Assembly: GCA_036518955.1 (NCBI GenBank)
Contig: DATDMG010000566.1
Location: 1 to 28,352 of the forward strand
Direction of reading: 5' to 3'
Origin: DATDMG01 sp036518955
Lineage (GTDB): Bacteria; Actinomycetota; Actinomycetes; Actinomycetales; Kineosporiaceae
Length of the DNA stretch: 28,352 nt
Shown: positions 17,758 to 25,127 of the stretch, in pieces
How the letters are laid out: the number at the start of each line of letters is the position of its first letter
How positions within the stretch are numbered: the first letter of the stretch is position 1
Program-made: the position numbers and the translations under genes
Notes under the pieces: model-generated
The model's input: only the letters and a program-made list of their open reading frames with translations
What the model was told of the DNA's origin: nothing
The model's database searches: none

Positions 17758-18735
17758 GTGGACGCCCGGCCAGTGCTGAAAGGGTGGGCGGTGACGGTGA
17801 GCCTGGCGGCCGCCGCCCTGCTCCTTCTGGGCGCGGCGGGGGTGCTGCACGGCGTCCTGGCAACCCGGCTGCTGCGGCCACCGGCGACGCTGGACCGGAC
17901 CGTCGTCCTGCAGGGGACGGCGAGCTACACCGACACCACCGCCCTGCGGACCGGTGACCTGCAGGCCCTCTACCGCCGGCAGATCCCGGTCACGATCAAC
18001 GATCAGGTCCGGACCGTGCGCAGCGAGGGGCCGGTGAGTGTCGTCCAGGAGACCTGGACCGTCCTCGGTCCCGACCAGAAGCCCGTCCGGGCCAGCACCC
18101 ACACGTTCACCCTCGACCGGACGACGATGCTCGCCGCCGTCGTCCCGCCGAACCCGTCGGCGCCGGTCAGGCAAGCCCTGGCGCTGGGTTTTCCGCCGAA
18201 CCCGCAGCCGGTGGACTACCCGTTCTGGGACGTGGTGACCCGGACCGTGGCCAAGGCCGCCTACCAGGGGACCGAGGTCGTGTCGGGACGACGCGCGTAC
18301 AGGTACCTGCTCCGGTCCGGCGGTCCCGTGACGGACCCGCAGGTCCGCACGGCGCTGCCCGGGGACCTGCTCGTCGCGCCCACGTCCACCACCCTGGCCG
18401 ACTTCTGGGTGGACAGCCTCACCTCGGTGGTGCTCCGGCTGCACTACCGGCTGGCGATCCAGGCCACCCAACCCGGGGCGGAGGGGACGCTCCCGCCGGT
18501 GCCGGTGTTCAGCGTCGACGCGCGGCTGGCGCCGATCGCCGCTCGCGTGGCCCTGGCCGAGGCGGTGGGGACCCAGGACGAGATCTTCCTGGTGGGCACG
18601 GCCGCGCCGGTGGCTCTGCTGGGCCTGGGAGCCCTCGCCGCGGCGGCCACGCTCGCGCGTCTGGTGCGGCACCTGGTGCGGGCCACGTCGCGGCGGGACC
18701 AGGCCGGCGTCCGCCTCGGCCCGGACGTCACCTGA
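17758..18735 (+). CDS. DUF3068 (PorA-family-like) membrane protein
   Basis: The 325-residue protein has an N-terminal membrane segment (~9-33, VTVSLAAAALLLLGAAGVL), a ~240-residue extracytoplasmic region, and a second membrane helix near the C-terminus (~283-306, VALLGLGALAAAATLARLV). The outer part has the DUF3068 look: an early TLDRTVVLQGTASYTD strand, a PPNPQPVDYPFWD segment, and a later DFWVDSLTSVVLRLHYRL stretch. DUF3068 proteins are annotated as PorA-family in actinobacteria, but their job is unclear. The GTG start has GGAGG 8 nt upstream. The 3' end overlaps the convergent zinc-ribbon gene by 8 bp. Confidence 0.7.
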   Translation: MDARPVLKGWAVTVSLAAAALLLLGAAGVLHGVLATRLLRPPATLDRTVVLQGTASYTDTTALRTGDLQALYRRQIPVTINDQVRTVRSEGPVSVVQETWTVLGPDQKPVRASTHTFTLDRTTMLAAVVPPNPSAPVRQALALGFPPNPQPVDYPFWDVVTRTVAKAAYQGTEVVSGRRAYRYLLRSGGPVTDPQVRTALPGDLLVAPTSTTLADFWVDSLTSVVLRLHYRLAIQATQPGAEGTLPPVPVFSVDARLAPIAARVALAEAVGTQDEIFLVGTAAPVALLGLGALAAAATLARLVRHLVRATSRRDQAGVRLGPDVT

Positions 18736-19060
18736 CGTCGGCCGGCAGGTCGGCGAGGTCGTCGTGCGCCCGGAGCCACAGCACCAGGTCGAGCAGGTCG
18801 TCCGCACCGAGGGGAGGCCACCGGTGCAGGGCGTCGGACCGCTCGAGCACCTCCGCCGGCAGGGTCCGGACCGGGATCCGCAGCTGCGACAGCGTGCGCG
18901 CGACCGAGGCCGGCACGTGCTTGATCACCTGAGTCGCGCAGCCGTAGCACTCGAACAGGTACCAGCCCGAGCCCTGCCGAGGGTCGACCACGAGGGTGAA
19001 CTCGTCCACGGTCAGGGCGACGCGTCCACAGGTGGGGCATTCGCTGGTGATGCGCGTCAT
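18728..19060 (-). CDS. Small zinc-ribbon protein of unknown function
   Basis: The 110-residue protein has two CxxC pairs (Cys8-Cys11 in ECPTCGR, Cys38-Cys41 in ECYGCATQ), a zinc-ribbon arrangement. A helical C-terminal half follows with segments such as PPLGADDLLDLVLWLR. It has no signal peptide, so it is probably cytosolic. ATG 19060 has AAGGAGA about 7 nt upstream, better than earlier in-frame starts that add a Gly/Arg-rich tail. It might be a small nucleic-acid or protein-binding factor, but I do not recognise a named family. Confidence 0.7.
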   Translation of the reverse strand: MTRITSECPTCGRVALTVDEFTLVVDPRQGSGWYLFECYGCATQVIKHVPASVARTLSQLRIPVRTLPAEVLERSDALHRWPPLGADDLLDLVLWLRAHDDLADLPADVR

Positions 19061-19226
19061 GATCGGCTCTCCTTCGCCCGTCGTGGGGTCTCGTCGCCGG
19101 CACCCGGCAGCTGTCACCCACTCTGGTCCAGGGCGCCCGCCCGGACATCGGGGCGAACCCCCGCCCTGAACACCGACCCCCGGGGGCCCACCTCAGCCAG
19201 TTCGAGGGCCTGGCGTCCCGCCGGGG

Positions 19227-19805
19227 TCACCACTGGTGCGCGACGTCCACCACGATCCGGGAGTAGCTTCCCGGCCCCGTCAGGACGAGGACCCGGAACG
19301 GCAGCCGGGCCCGCGCTCCGAGCCCGAACCCGGTGTACCCCTCAAAGGTTCCGCCGTACACCAGGTCCCGCAGCGTGCGGTAGCCCGACAGGTCGGCCAC
19401 ATGCTGGCCGACGCGGTACGGGTAGGTGGCGTGGCCCTGGACGTCGTACGCGGGGTCGAGCAGCTGGATCTGCAGCTTCGCTCCACCGGCCACCGGCAGG
19501 GGCCGTCCGCTGCCCTCGGCCACGACGGTGTCGACATAGGACACCCGGTATCCGGTGGCCGCCCCCCGGAACTCGAAGACGACCCGGTCGAAGCAGGCGT
19601 GCCGACCCGTCCGGGTGGCCACCAGCGGAGCGGTCCGCAACGACCCCGCCTGCTTCGCGGCGCTCCCCCACGGGACGGCGCACGAGTCGGCCCGCGCCGG
19701 TACGACAGCGACGACCATCATCGTCGCCACCAGTGCCGGGAGGATCAGCCACCGGGCCGGCCCCCGCATCGTCGTCCTCCGTACGGCCATCGACATCGTC
19801 GTCAT
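19227..19805 (-). CDS. Secreted AMIN-like domain protein
   Basis: The 192-residue protein has a signal peptide (basic start, hydrophobic core LILPALVATMMVVAVV, cleavage after ARA near residue 39) and a mature domain with two cysteines (DSCAVPWG and HACFDRVVFEF), a possible disulfide. The segments HACFDRVVFEFRG, GYRVSYVDTV and PFRVLVLTGPGSYSRIVVDV match the small actinobacterial exported family often annotated AMIN-like. AMIN domains help locate envelope proteins; the role here is inferred to be at the cell surface. ATG 19805 is preceded by GGGAGG at ~6 nt. It lies 185 bp downstream of the tyrosine kinase gene on the same strand. Confidence 0.7.
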   Translation of the reverse strand: MTTMSMAVRRTTMRGPARWLILPALVATMMVVAVVPARADSCAVPWGSAAKQAGSLRTAPLVATRTGRHACFDRVVFEFRGAATGYRVSYVDTVVAEGSGRPLPVAGGAKLQIQLLDPAYDVQGHATYPYRVGQHVADLSGYRTLRDLVYGGTFEGYTGFGLGARARLPFRVLVLTGPGSYSRIVVDVAHQW

Positions 19806-19990
19806 GTCGGCCTCCCTGGTCGTTGCCGTCCTGTCCGCCGTCGAGCCCGGGGCACCCGCCCTGCTCGGCCACTGCGCGTCTCGGTCCGATGACGCGCTGC
19901 GGCATTCGTCGGATGACACCGCGTCGGGGAACTTCTCTGCGTGCTCCTGGGGTGGCGACCCGTGCTTCGGGCCCGGCGGTCGGGACGACG

Positions 19991-21661
19991 TCAGGTGCCG
20001 GCCGGAGGTTCGGCCCGGCGCCGTCCGATCGGGCGTGCGGCGGCCAGATAGGGGCTCTGCCACATCGGGTCCTCCGGGCCGTGCCCGTTCAGCTGGGCTG
20101 GTGGGGCGAGCTCGGGGGTCGGTGGGAGGAGGTAGCCGCTGTCCGGGTCGTGCCCGGTGGGCTGGACGGCCGGGGTGATCTCGGGAGCCGGCGGGATCGG
20201 GAAGACGGTCATCGACGCCGCGTCGGCCGCCGGCGCTCCGGTGAGGTCGACCACCGTGGCCGGCGCGGTGGGGGAGGCGCCGGCCGGGTGGGGCGCGTAG
20301 GACGTGTAGGCGGCGTTGCCGTACCCGCCGTAGTGGCTGGACCGGCCGCGCTTGGGAACCCGGTTCAGGACGACGCCGAGCACGGCCGCGCCCGCCGTCC
20401 GCAGTGACTCGATCGCGGTGGCGAACTGGTCCACTTTCGTCGATGCCGCACGGACGACCAACAGGGCGCCGTCGGTGATCCGGGCGAGGACGACGGCGTC
20501 CGTGACCGGCAGCAGCGGTGGCGAGTCGACGACGACCGTGCAGCCGCCGTCGGTGAGGGTGCGGATCACCTCCGCCATCCGGGCCGAGCCGATCAGTTCG
20601 CTCGGGTTGGGAGGCAACGGCCCGGAGGTGAGCACTCGCAGGGGCAGGTCGTCGCGCCACGGCTGCAACGCGGCGTCCACCGGCGCGTCACCGAGCAGCA
20701 CGGTCGTCAGGCCCACGCCGGACGGGAGGCCGAACAGGTCCGCGACCGTGGGCCGACGAAGGTCGGCGTCGATGAGCACGACGTGGTCGCCGTTCTGCGC
20801 CAGGGCCACCGCGATGTTGGCCGCCGTCGTGGTCTTGCCCTCGCCCTGGACCGATCCGGTCACGACGAAGCTGCCGATCCGGTGGTCCACCGACAGGAAG
20901 CTGATGTTCGTGCGCAGCTGCCGGAAGGCCTCGGCGCGGGGCGAGAAGGTGTCCCGGGTGATCAGGGGAGCCCGGGCCGTGGACGGGTCGTCCCCGACCG
21001 TCCCGAGGACGGGCGCGTTGGCCAGTTCGCCGAGCTGGGTCCGGCTGCCGATGGTCCGGTCGAGGCTGTCCCGCAGCACCGCGAGGCCGACCCCCAGGCC
21101 GAGCCCGACGAGGAGACCGAGCGCCAGGTTGAGGGTCGTCCTCGGGGAGATCGGCGCCCGGGGTGGCAGTGCCGCCCGGGTCACCGACACCCGCACCGGG
21201 GAGGCTTTCGCCCCGATCGGCGTCTCGAGGGTGTTCACCAGGCTGGGGAACTCGCTCGAGATGGCGTTGGCGACGTCCGCCGCGCGCTGCGGAGAGGTGT
21301 CGGTGACGGTGATCTCGAGGAGTACCGTGTCGAGCGGGCTGGTGGCCGTGACGTGTTCGGCCAAGGCGTCGGCGGTGGTCTCCAGGCGCAGGTCGCGAAT
21401 CACCGGATCGAGGACGCCGGGACTGGTGATCAGGTCGGCGTACGACTTGACGCGTTGCTGGGTGAACGTGCTGCCCTGGGTCAGCGCGGTGACGTCGTCG
21501 CCGACGGCGCCGCTGGTCGAGACGAACAGCTCCGCGCTCGCCTGGTACTGCGCGGTGGCCAGCCAGGAGTACAGACCCGCCCCGAGGACACCGAGGACGG
21601 TCAGGAGCACGACGGCGAGCCACTGTTCGCGGATGAGACGCAGGTACTGGGTGATGGTCAC
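19991..21661 (-). CDS. Polysaccharide-type BY tyrosine autokinase with Wzz domain (CpsD/Wzc-like)
   Basis: The 556-residue protein joins a Wzz-type chain-length domain to a bacterial tyrosine kinase. Two membrane helices lie at ~15-35 and ~176-196, with an external loop between them. The kinase has Walker A GSVQGEGKTTTA (269-280), Walker A' VVLIDADLRRP (294-304) and Walker B CTVVVDSPP (374-382). A tyrosine cluster follows (Tyr444, 447, 452, 455), the usual autophosphorylation site. A ~95-residue Pro/Ala-rich tail with a few further Tyr follows, longer than usual. Such proteins control export or polymerisation of capsule or exopolysaccharide. No glycosyltransferases are adjacent, so it is orphan here. 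The GTG start has GGGAGG 8 nt upstream; an inverted repeat lies in its leader. Confidence 0.9.
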   Translation of the reverse strand: MTITQYLRLIREQWLAVVLLTVLGVLGAGLYSWLATAQYQASAELFVSTSGAVGDDVTALTQGSTFTQQRVKSYADLITSPGVLDPVIRDLRLETTADALAEHVTATSPLDTVLLEITVTDTSPQRAADVANAISSEFPSLVNTLETPIGAKASPVRVSVTRAALPPRAPISPRTTLNLALGLLVGLGLGVGLAVLRDSLDRTIGSRTQLGELANAPVLGTVGDDPSTARAPLITRDTFSPRAEAFRQLRTNISFLSVDHRIGSFVVTGSVQGEGKTTTAANIAVALAQNGDHVVLIDADLRRPTVADLFGLPSGVGLTTVLLGDAPVDAALQPWRDDLPLRVLTSGPLPPNPSELIGSARMAEVIRTLTDGGCTVVVDSPPLLPVTDAVVLARITDGALLVVRAASTKVDQFATAIESLRTAGAAVLGVVLNRVPKRGRSSHYGGYGNAAYTSYAPHPAGASPTAPATVVDLTGAPAADAASMTVFPIPPAPEITPAVQPTGHDPDSGYLLPPTPELAPPAQLNGHGPEDPMWQSPYLAAARPIGRRRAEPPAGT

Positions 21662-21697
21662 CGGGGGCCCTCCCTGGCGGCGGTTCCGGGCGCGTGA

Positions 21698-21730
21698 TCT
21701 CCATGTCATGGAGAGTAGTTGTGATGTCAC
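21698..21730 (-). promoter_or_regulatory. Inverted repeats upstream of the tyrosine kinase gene
   Basis: TCTCCATG-T-CATGGAGA (21698-21714) is a perfect 17-bp dyad with one central base. Next to it GTGA-TG-TCAC (21721-21730) is a second, shorter dyad. Both lie 37-69 bp before the kinase start, where an operator would be expected. Confidence 0.6.
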
Positions 21731-21985
21731 GCTCTGGAATCAATGATCCCATCGGGGAGGGTGTCCCGTCCGGAGGGATCCGGTGGGATGGCCCGAAGAG
21801 ACGAGGCGACGGCGCCGCGACGGACTCACCTCACGTCCGGCCGGATCCGCCGGACCTGACGCAGGCGGCGACTCCGGCGGGCGCCCATGGCCCGATCCCG
21901 TCCCGCTGGGCGGGGACCGGTTCGCGCCCGAGCACGCCGCTGCTCTGGCTGTCCGTCATGTCGCCGGTCTCGCAGGCCGCGTCCG

Positions 21986-22023
21986 GCTCGGACCTGCCCG
22001 TGATGCTCGGACCTGCCCGTGAT
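21986..22023 (+). repeat. Perfect 19-bp tandem repeat upstream of the AraC-type regulator
   Basis: GCTCGGACCTGCCCGTGAT occurs twice with no spacer (21986-22004 and 22005-22023), ending 40 bp before the regulator's ATG. AraC-family proteins use two helix-turn-helix motifs to bind direct repeats of about this size, so an autoregulatory operator is a fair inference. Confidence 0.85.
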
Positions 22024-22063
22024 GACGGCGTCCGACGGCAGGGGGCACGGGCAGAATGAGCGG

Positions 22064-22537
22064 ATGGGCGTCGACCTCGAGGAGTTGCGTCGACTGCGCC
22101 GGGCCCGGGACCGGATGGACCGCGAGTACGCTCAGCCGCTCGACGTGCCGGCGCTCGCCCGCACGGCCTGGATGTCGACGGCGCACTTCAGCCGCCGCTT
22201 TCGCCAGGTGTACTCCGAGACGCCGTACTCCTACCTGATGACCCGCCGGATCGAGCGGGCCAAGGCGCTGCTCCGTCGTGGCGACCTGAGTGTGACCGAG
22301 GTCTGCTTCGCGGTCGGCTGCGCCAGCCTCGGATCCTTCTCCACCCGGTTCACCGAACTCGTCGGCGAGTCGCCGTCCCGGTACCGGTCCCGTGACCATG
22401 ACGAGCTACGGGTCGTGCCCGGCTGCCAGACGATGGTGCTGACCCGCCCGCGCCGGGGAGGAGATCCGGGACACGCGGACGAGAGCGGTTTCGAAGAGAC
22501 CTCCGTCACCGGCGCCCGCCTAGCATCGGCGCCATGA
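22064..22537 (+). CDS. AraC-family transcriptional regulator (HTH-only type)
   Basis: The 157-residue protein consists of an AraC DNA-binding domain near the N-terminus (residues ~18-108) plus a short tail. The first helix-turn-helix spans VPALARTAWMSTAHFSRRF (~28-46) and the second spans VTEVCFAVGCASLGSFSTRF (~77-96), followed by the usual P-YR motif (GESPSRYRSR). No separate ligand-binding domain is present, so sensing may involve the tail or a partner. It ends in an ATGA overlap with the VOC gene; this regulator-VOC pair recurs in actinobacteria. ATG 22064 was chosen by similarity to family starts; earlier in-frame starts at 22019/22022 overlap the 19-bp tandem repeat. Confidence 0.85.
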   Translation: MGVDLEELRRLRRARDRMDREYAQPLDVPALARTAWMSTAHFSRRFRQVYSETPYSYLMTRRIERAKALLRRGDLSVTEVCFAVGCASLGSFSTRFTELVGESPSRYRSRDHDELRVVPGCQTMVLTRPRRGGDPGHADESGFEETSVTGARLASAP

Positions 22538-22938
22538 CCGTTTCACTCAGCGCCGTGCACATCCTCGTCGACGACCCGGACGCCGCCGTCGGCTTCTATC
22601 GCGACACGCTGGGCCTGACCGTCCGCAACGAGGTGGCCCGTGACGGTTTCCGCTGGATCACCCTGGTCACCGATACCCAGCCGGAGATCCAGATCGTGCT
22701 GTCGCAGCCGCACGCGGGCCGCTCGCAGCAGGACGGGGACGCCCTGGCGGCGCTGCTCGCCAAGGGTGAGCTGCGCGCCGTCCACTTCCGCACCGATGAC
22801 CTCGACGCGACCTTCGACAGGGTCGTCACGGCGCCCGGCGCCGAGGTGCTGCAGGAACCGGCCAGTCAGCCCTGGGGTGCCCGGGACGCCGCCGTCCGCG
22901 ACCCCGCCGGCAACCTGGTGCGCATCGAGCAGGGATGA
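22534..22938 (+). CDS. VOC/glyoxalase-fold protein
   Basis: The 134-residue protein is a small vicinal-oxygen-chelate domain protein with two beta-alpha-beta-beta-beta modules. Likely metal ligands are His9 (SAVHILVDD), His84 (RAVHFRTDD) and Glu132 (LVRIEQG). The family includes glyoxalases, dioxygenases and resistance proteins that bind or modify small molecules; the substrate is unknown. Its ATG overlaps the AraC stop by ATGA, so the two are translationally coupled and the AraC protein most likely controls this gene. It is followed by a weak hairpin (GGGTCG/CGACCC, 22948-22971) before the STAS gene. Confidence 0.85.
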   Translation: MTVSLSAVHILVDDPDAAVGFYRDTLGLTVRNEVARDGFRWITLVTDTQPEIQIVLSQPHAGRSQQDGDALAALLAKGELRAVHFRTDDLDATFDRVVTAPGAEVLQEPASQPWGARDAAVRDPAGNLVRIEQG

Positions 22939-22974
22939 TCCGCATCCGGGTCGAAGGGCGAATCCCGACCCCCG

Positions 22975-23457
22975 GTGAGGTACCCTCACAAGGTGCGGTC
23001 ACTTGGTCACAGCTTGCACATCGTGGACCCGGATGTCACGAGGGTCCGTCGATCGGCGGCCGTGGACTCCTTCGTCCCCGGCCCGGCGACAGGCCGGCTC
23101 GTCGGCGCGCACCGGCTGACGGTCCAGGTTCGTCCCGATCCGGCCGGCGAGGCCGTGATCATCAGCTTGCGCGGTGAATTGGACTGCTACACGGGCCCCG
23201 TCCTGGGCAGCACGGTGGCGGACGTGGTCTCCGACGGTGGCCAGAAGGTCGTCCTTGACGTGTCCGGCTTGACGTTCTGTGACGCCTCGGGGTTGGGCAC
23301 CTTTGTCGCGGCCCAGCGGCAATGCTGCCGCGGTGACGGGTGGGTCCGGCTCGCCGGGCCGAGCCATAGCCTGACCCGCCTGCTGACCCTCGGCGGTCTG
23401 GGCGCGGCCCTGCCGTGCTTCCGGGACGTCGCGGAGGCGGTCGCCGAGGCGGCCTAG
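22975..23457 (+). CDS. STAS-domain protein (anti-sigma factor antagonist-like)
   Basis: The 160-residue protein has a STAS domain at ~48-160, with ISLRGELDCYTG, VVLDVSGLTFCDASGLGTF and TRLLTLGGL in the expected order. Ser105 in CDASG is at the usual phosphorylation site, so it may be switched by an anti-sigma kinase as in the SpoIIAA/RsbV type. No anti-sigma kinase or sigma gene is nearby. The start is uncertain. GTG 22975 gives the longest frame but lies within a palindrome (GTGAGG-TAC-CCTCAC, 22975-22989), so a later GTG (22993, 23023 or 23062) is possible; none has a clear ribosome binding site. A terminator with T6 follows it. Confidence 0.8.
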   Translation: MRYPHKVRSLGHSLHIVDPDVTRVRRSAAVDSFVPGPATGRLVGAHRLTVQVRPDPAGEAVIISLRGELDCYTGPVLGSTVADVVSDGGQKVVLDVSGLTFCDASGLGTFVAAQRQCCRGDGWVRLAGPSHSLTRLLTLGGLGAALPCFRDVAEAVAEAA

Positions 23458-23478
23458 AGCCGTCGAGACGCGAGTTCA

Positions 23479-23520
23479 CCGGGCGGCGTCGGTGCGCGAC
23501 GTCCGCCTCCGGCCTTTTTT
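23479..23520 (+). terminator. Intrinsic terminator after the STAS gene
   Basis: CCGGGCGGCGTC (23479-23490) pairs with GACG, CCGC and CCGG blocks at 23498-23512 across a 7-nt loop, with small bulges. Six Ts follow (23515-23520), rare in this GC-rich sequence. It is one of the few classic terminators here. Confidence 0.75.
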
Positions 23521-23703
23521 GCGGCACCTGCCGGGGTCGGACGTGGCTGGGCCGCCCCGCCCCGTTCCGGCCCATTGGTCGGGGGTGGGCGGTCGGGGCG
23601 CCTGGTGGCCGGTCCGTCGCGCGGCCGGCGTCCCCCGGGCCGGTGAAATCCGGCTCGCGGCTGGTGACATCCGCGCCGTCCGGAGCACCATGGAGGTGTG
23701 CCC

Positions 23704-24027
23704 GTGGTGCGCCCCGTCTGGCCGGCCGAGGTCGAGCGCCGCCGCCGTCTGGAGAAGATCGGTACGCCGCCGGATCCGCCGCCCTCAGGCATGATGCCGT
23801 CGTCCGTGGCGTTCTCCCGACAGGAGTTGGGTGAGGTCGCGCGGTTGCCCGTGGCCATTCCCGTGCCGCCGCTGCCGACTCTCTCCGAGCGAGTGCGACT
23901 GGACCGCCCGTTCGGCAACATCGCGGGTCTGGTCTCCACCGTGATGGTCGGCACGGTTCCCCCGCAATGGGTCACCAGCGGCGCGTACCTGGACGCCGTC
24001 CGCGGGAGGTTCCTCGCCACCGGGTAG
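23704..24027 (+). CDS. Small hypothetical protein
   Basis: The 107-residue frame has strong third-position GC and normal codon use, and GGAGG (23692-23696) lies 7 nt before GTG 23704. An earlier GTG (23698) sits only 1 nt from that site. The protein has an Arg-rich start (AEVERRRRLEKIG), a Pro-rich middle (IPVPPLPTLSERV) and a C-terminal region (VSTVMVGTVPPQWVTSGAYL). It has no signal peptide, membrane helix or motif I recognise. It could be a small cytosolic protein of unknown role; I call it real on codon use and ribosome binding site only. Confidence 0.5.
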   Translation: MVRPVWPAEVERRRRLEKIGTPPDPPPSGMMPSSVAFSRQELGEVARLPVAIPVPPLPTLSERVRLDRPFGNIAGLVSTVMVGTVPPQWVTSGAYLDAVRGRFLATG

Positions 24028-24194
24028 CCGGGCCCGTTGCGGGTGGCGGAGGCGGGGGCGGACGGCGGAACCTTTCGGCGCGCAGCCTCGTTCTGCGGGT
24101 TGGTGGCCCAGCACGCTACCTCAGGCACGGCTCGGCCTGACGTGCCCGCTGGCGGTGAGCGGCTCGGCCGGGTGGTGCGGGGGGAGCGGCGCTG

Positions 24195-24899
24195 ATGGAG
24201 ATCTACACCGACCCGTCGACGGGCCGTCCGTACGTCGTGGATCCGCGGACCGGGCGTTCCCGGTGGTTCGACCTGCCTGCGAGCCCGGCCGTGGCGCGGA
24301 CCCAGGAGTTGCCGGTCGTCCCTGACGGCCGCGGCGGGTCCCGGGCGCGGCCCGACGGCGTCAGCGTGATCGTGAAGCTGCTCGGTGCGTTGGTGATCGT
24401 GTCGGTCTTCGGTACCGCGCTGACCTTGGTGGTGTCCCGGTCCCGCGCCGAGCCGACGCGCCCGCCCGCGGCGGCTCCGACCCCGACCCGGACGACGCCG
24501 CCGCGGCCGCCGGCGCTCGGCACGCCCGTCCGGGACGGGAAGTTCGAGTTCATCGTCCACGGCACCCGCACCACCAAGACCCTCGGGAACGCCGTTCTCC
24601 ACACCACGGCGCACGGCGCGTTCGTGCTGGTCTCGGTGCGGGTGCGCAACATCAGCGACGAGCACCAGAACTTCCTCTCGCTCGCCCAGAAGCTGCATGA
24701 CGAGAAGGGCAACGAGTACGGCACCGACGTCCGCGCGACCCTCTACCTGGGCCACCTCAGGAATCTGTACGACGACGTCGGCCCCGGCCGCACGGTCGAC
24801 GGCACGCTGGTGTTCGACCTCCCGGCCGGCGCCAGGCCCGCGCGGATCGAGCTTCACGACAGCCTGCTGTCGGGTGGGACCGACGTCATGCTGACGTGA
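24195..24899 (+). CDS. Membrane-anchored DUF4352 (telokin-like) protein
   Basis: The 234-residue protein has a short N-terminal part (YTDPSTGRPYVVDPRTGRSR, then WFD; slightly WW-like), one membrane helix (~57-80, VSVIVKLLGALVIVSVFGTA), a Thr/Pro-rich spacer, and an extracytoplasmic DUF4352 domain (~111-231). The domain has the usual early GKFEFIVHG strand, a FVLVSVRVRNIS core strand, and a late GTLVFDLPAG strand. DUF4352 is an immunoglobulin-like fold of unknown function in surface proteins of Gram-positives. ATG 24195 has GGGGAG 8 nt upstream. A GC-rich hairpin follows the stop. Confidence 0.85.
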   Translation: MEIYTDPSTGRPYVVDPRTGRSRWFDLPASPAVARTQELPVVPDGRGGSRARPDGVSVIVKLLGALVIVSVFGTALTLVVSRSRAEPTRPPAAAPTPTRTTPPRPPALGTPVRDGKFEFIVHGTRTTKTLGNAVLHTTAHGAFVLVSVRVRNISDEHQNFLSLAQKLHDEKGNEYGTDVRATLYLGHLRNLYDDVGPGRTVDGTLVFDLPAGARPARIELHDSLLSGGTDVMLT

Positions 24900-24902
24900 G
24901 CC

Positions 24903-24935
24903 GCGGCAGCCGCAGGCGCACCGGGCCGCTGCCGC
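24903..24935 (+). terminator. Possible terminator after the DUF4352 gene
   Basis: GCGGCAGC (24903-24910) and GCTGCCGC (24928-24935) are perfect inverted copies with a 17-nt loop, 3 bp after the stop. There is no T-run. Confidence 0.4.
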
Positions 24936-25041
24936 CAGCACCGGGAGTCCCACCGGACGGCGGTCGCGACGACCAGGAAGGCGACCGCGAGGTGACTGCG
25001 CCGCCCGGTGGTTGCTGACGAGGCGCCCGGCCGAGACTATC

Positions 25042-25054
25042 GTGACCGCGTCAC
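25042..25054. promoter_or_regulatory. Palindrome upstream of the acyl-CoA ligase gene
   Basis: GTGACCGCGTCAC is a 13-bp dyad (5-bp arms, CGC centre) 73 bp before the ligase start, next to a TATCGT box that could be a -10. It could be a binding site for a TetR- or GntR-type regulator of fatty-acid genes, but it matches no consensus I can name. Confidence 0.35.
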
Positions 25055-25127
25055 CACGGGGTGACGGGCCTGGGGCGCCTGCGGGTCATCCCGCGGGGCC
25101 CTCGCGAATCGGAGCGGAGCGGTGACG

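Larger units (their letters stand above)
21662..22063. other. Divergent intergenic region between the tyrosine kinase and AraC genes
   Basis: About 400 bp without a supported gene. It contains the dyads listed for the kinase gene at one end and a perfect 19-bp tandem repeat before the AraC gene at the other. Reading frames inside it lack coding character and any family pattern. Confidence 0.6.

Noticed and set aside
19884..19917. Near-identical 10-bp direct repeats (GTCCGATGAC, GTCGGATGAC) before the AMIN-like gene
   Set aside because: Short, with one mismatch and 24-bp spacing; easily chance in this composition.
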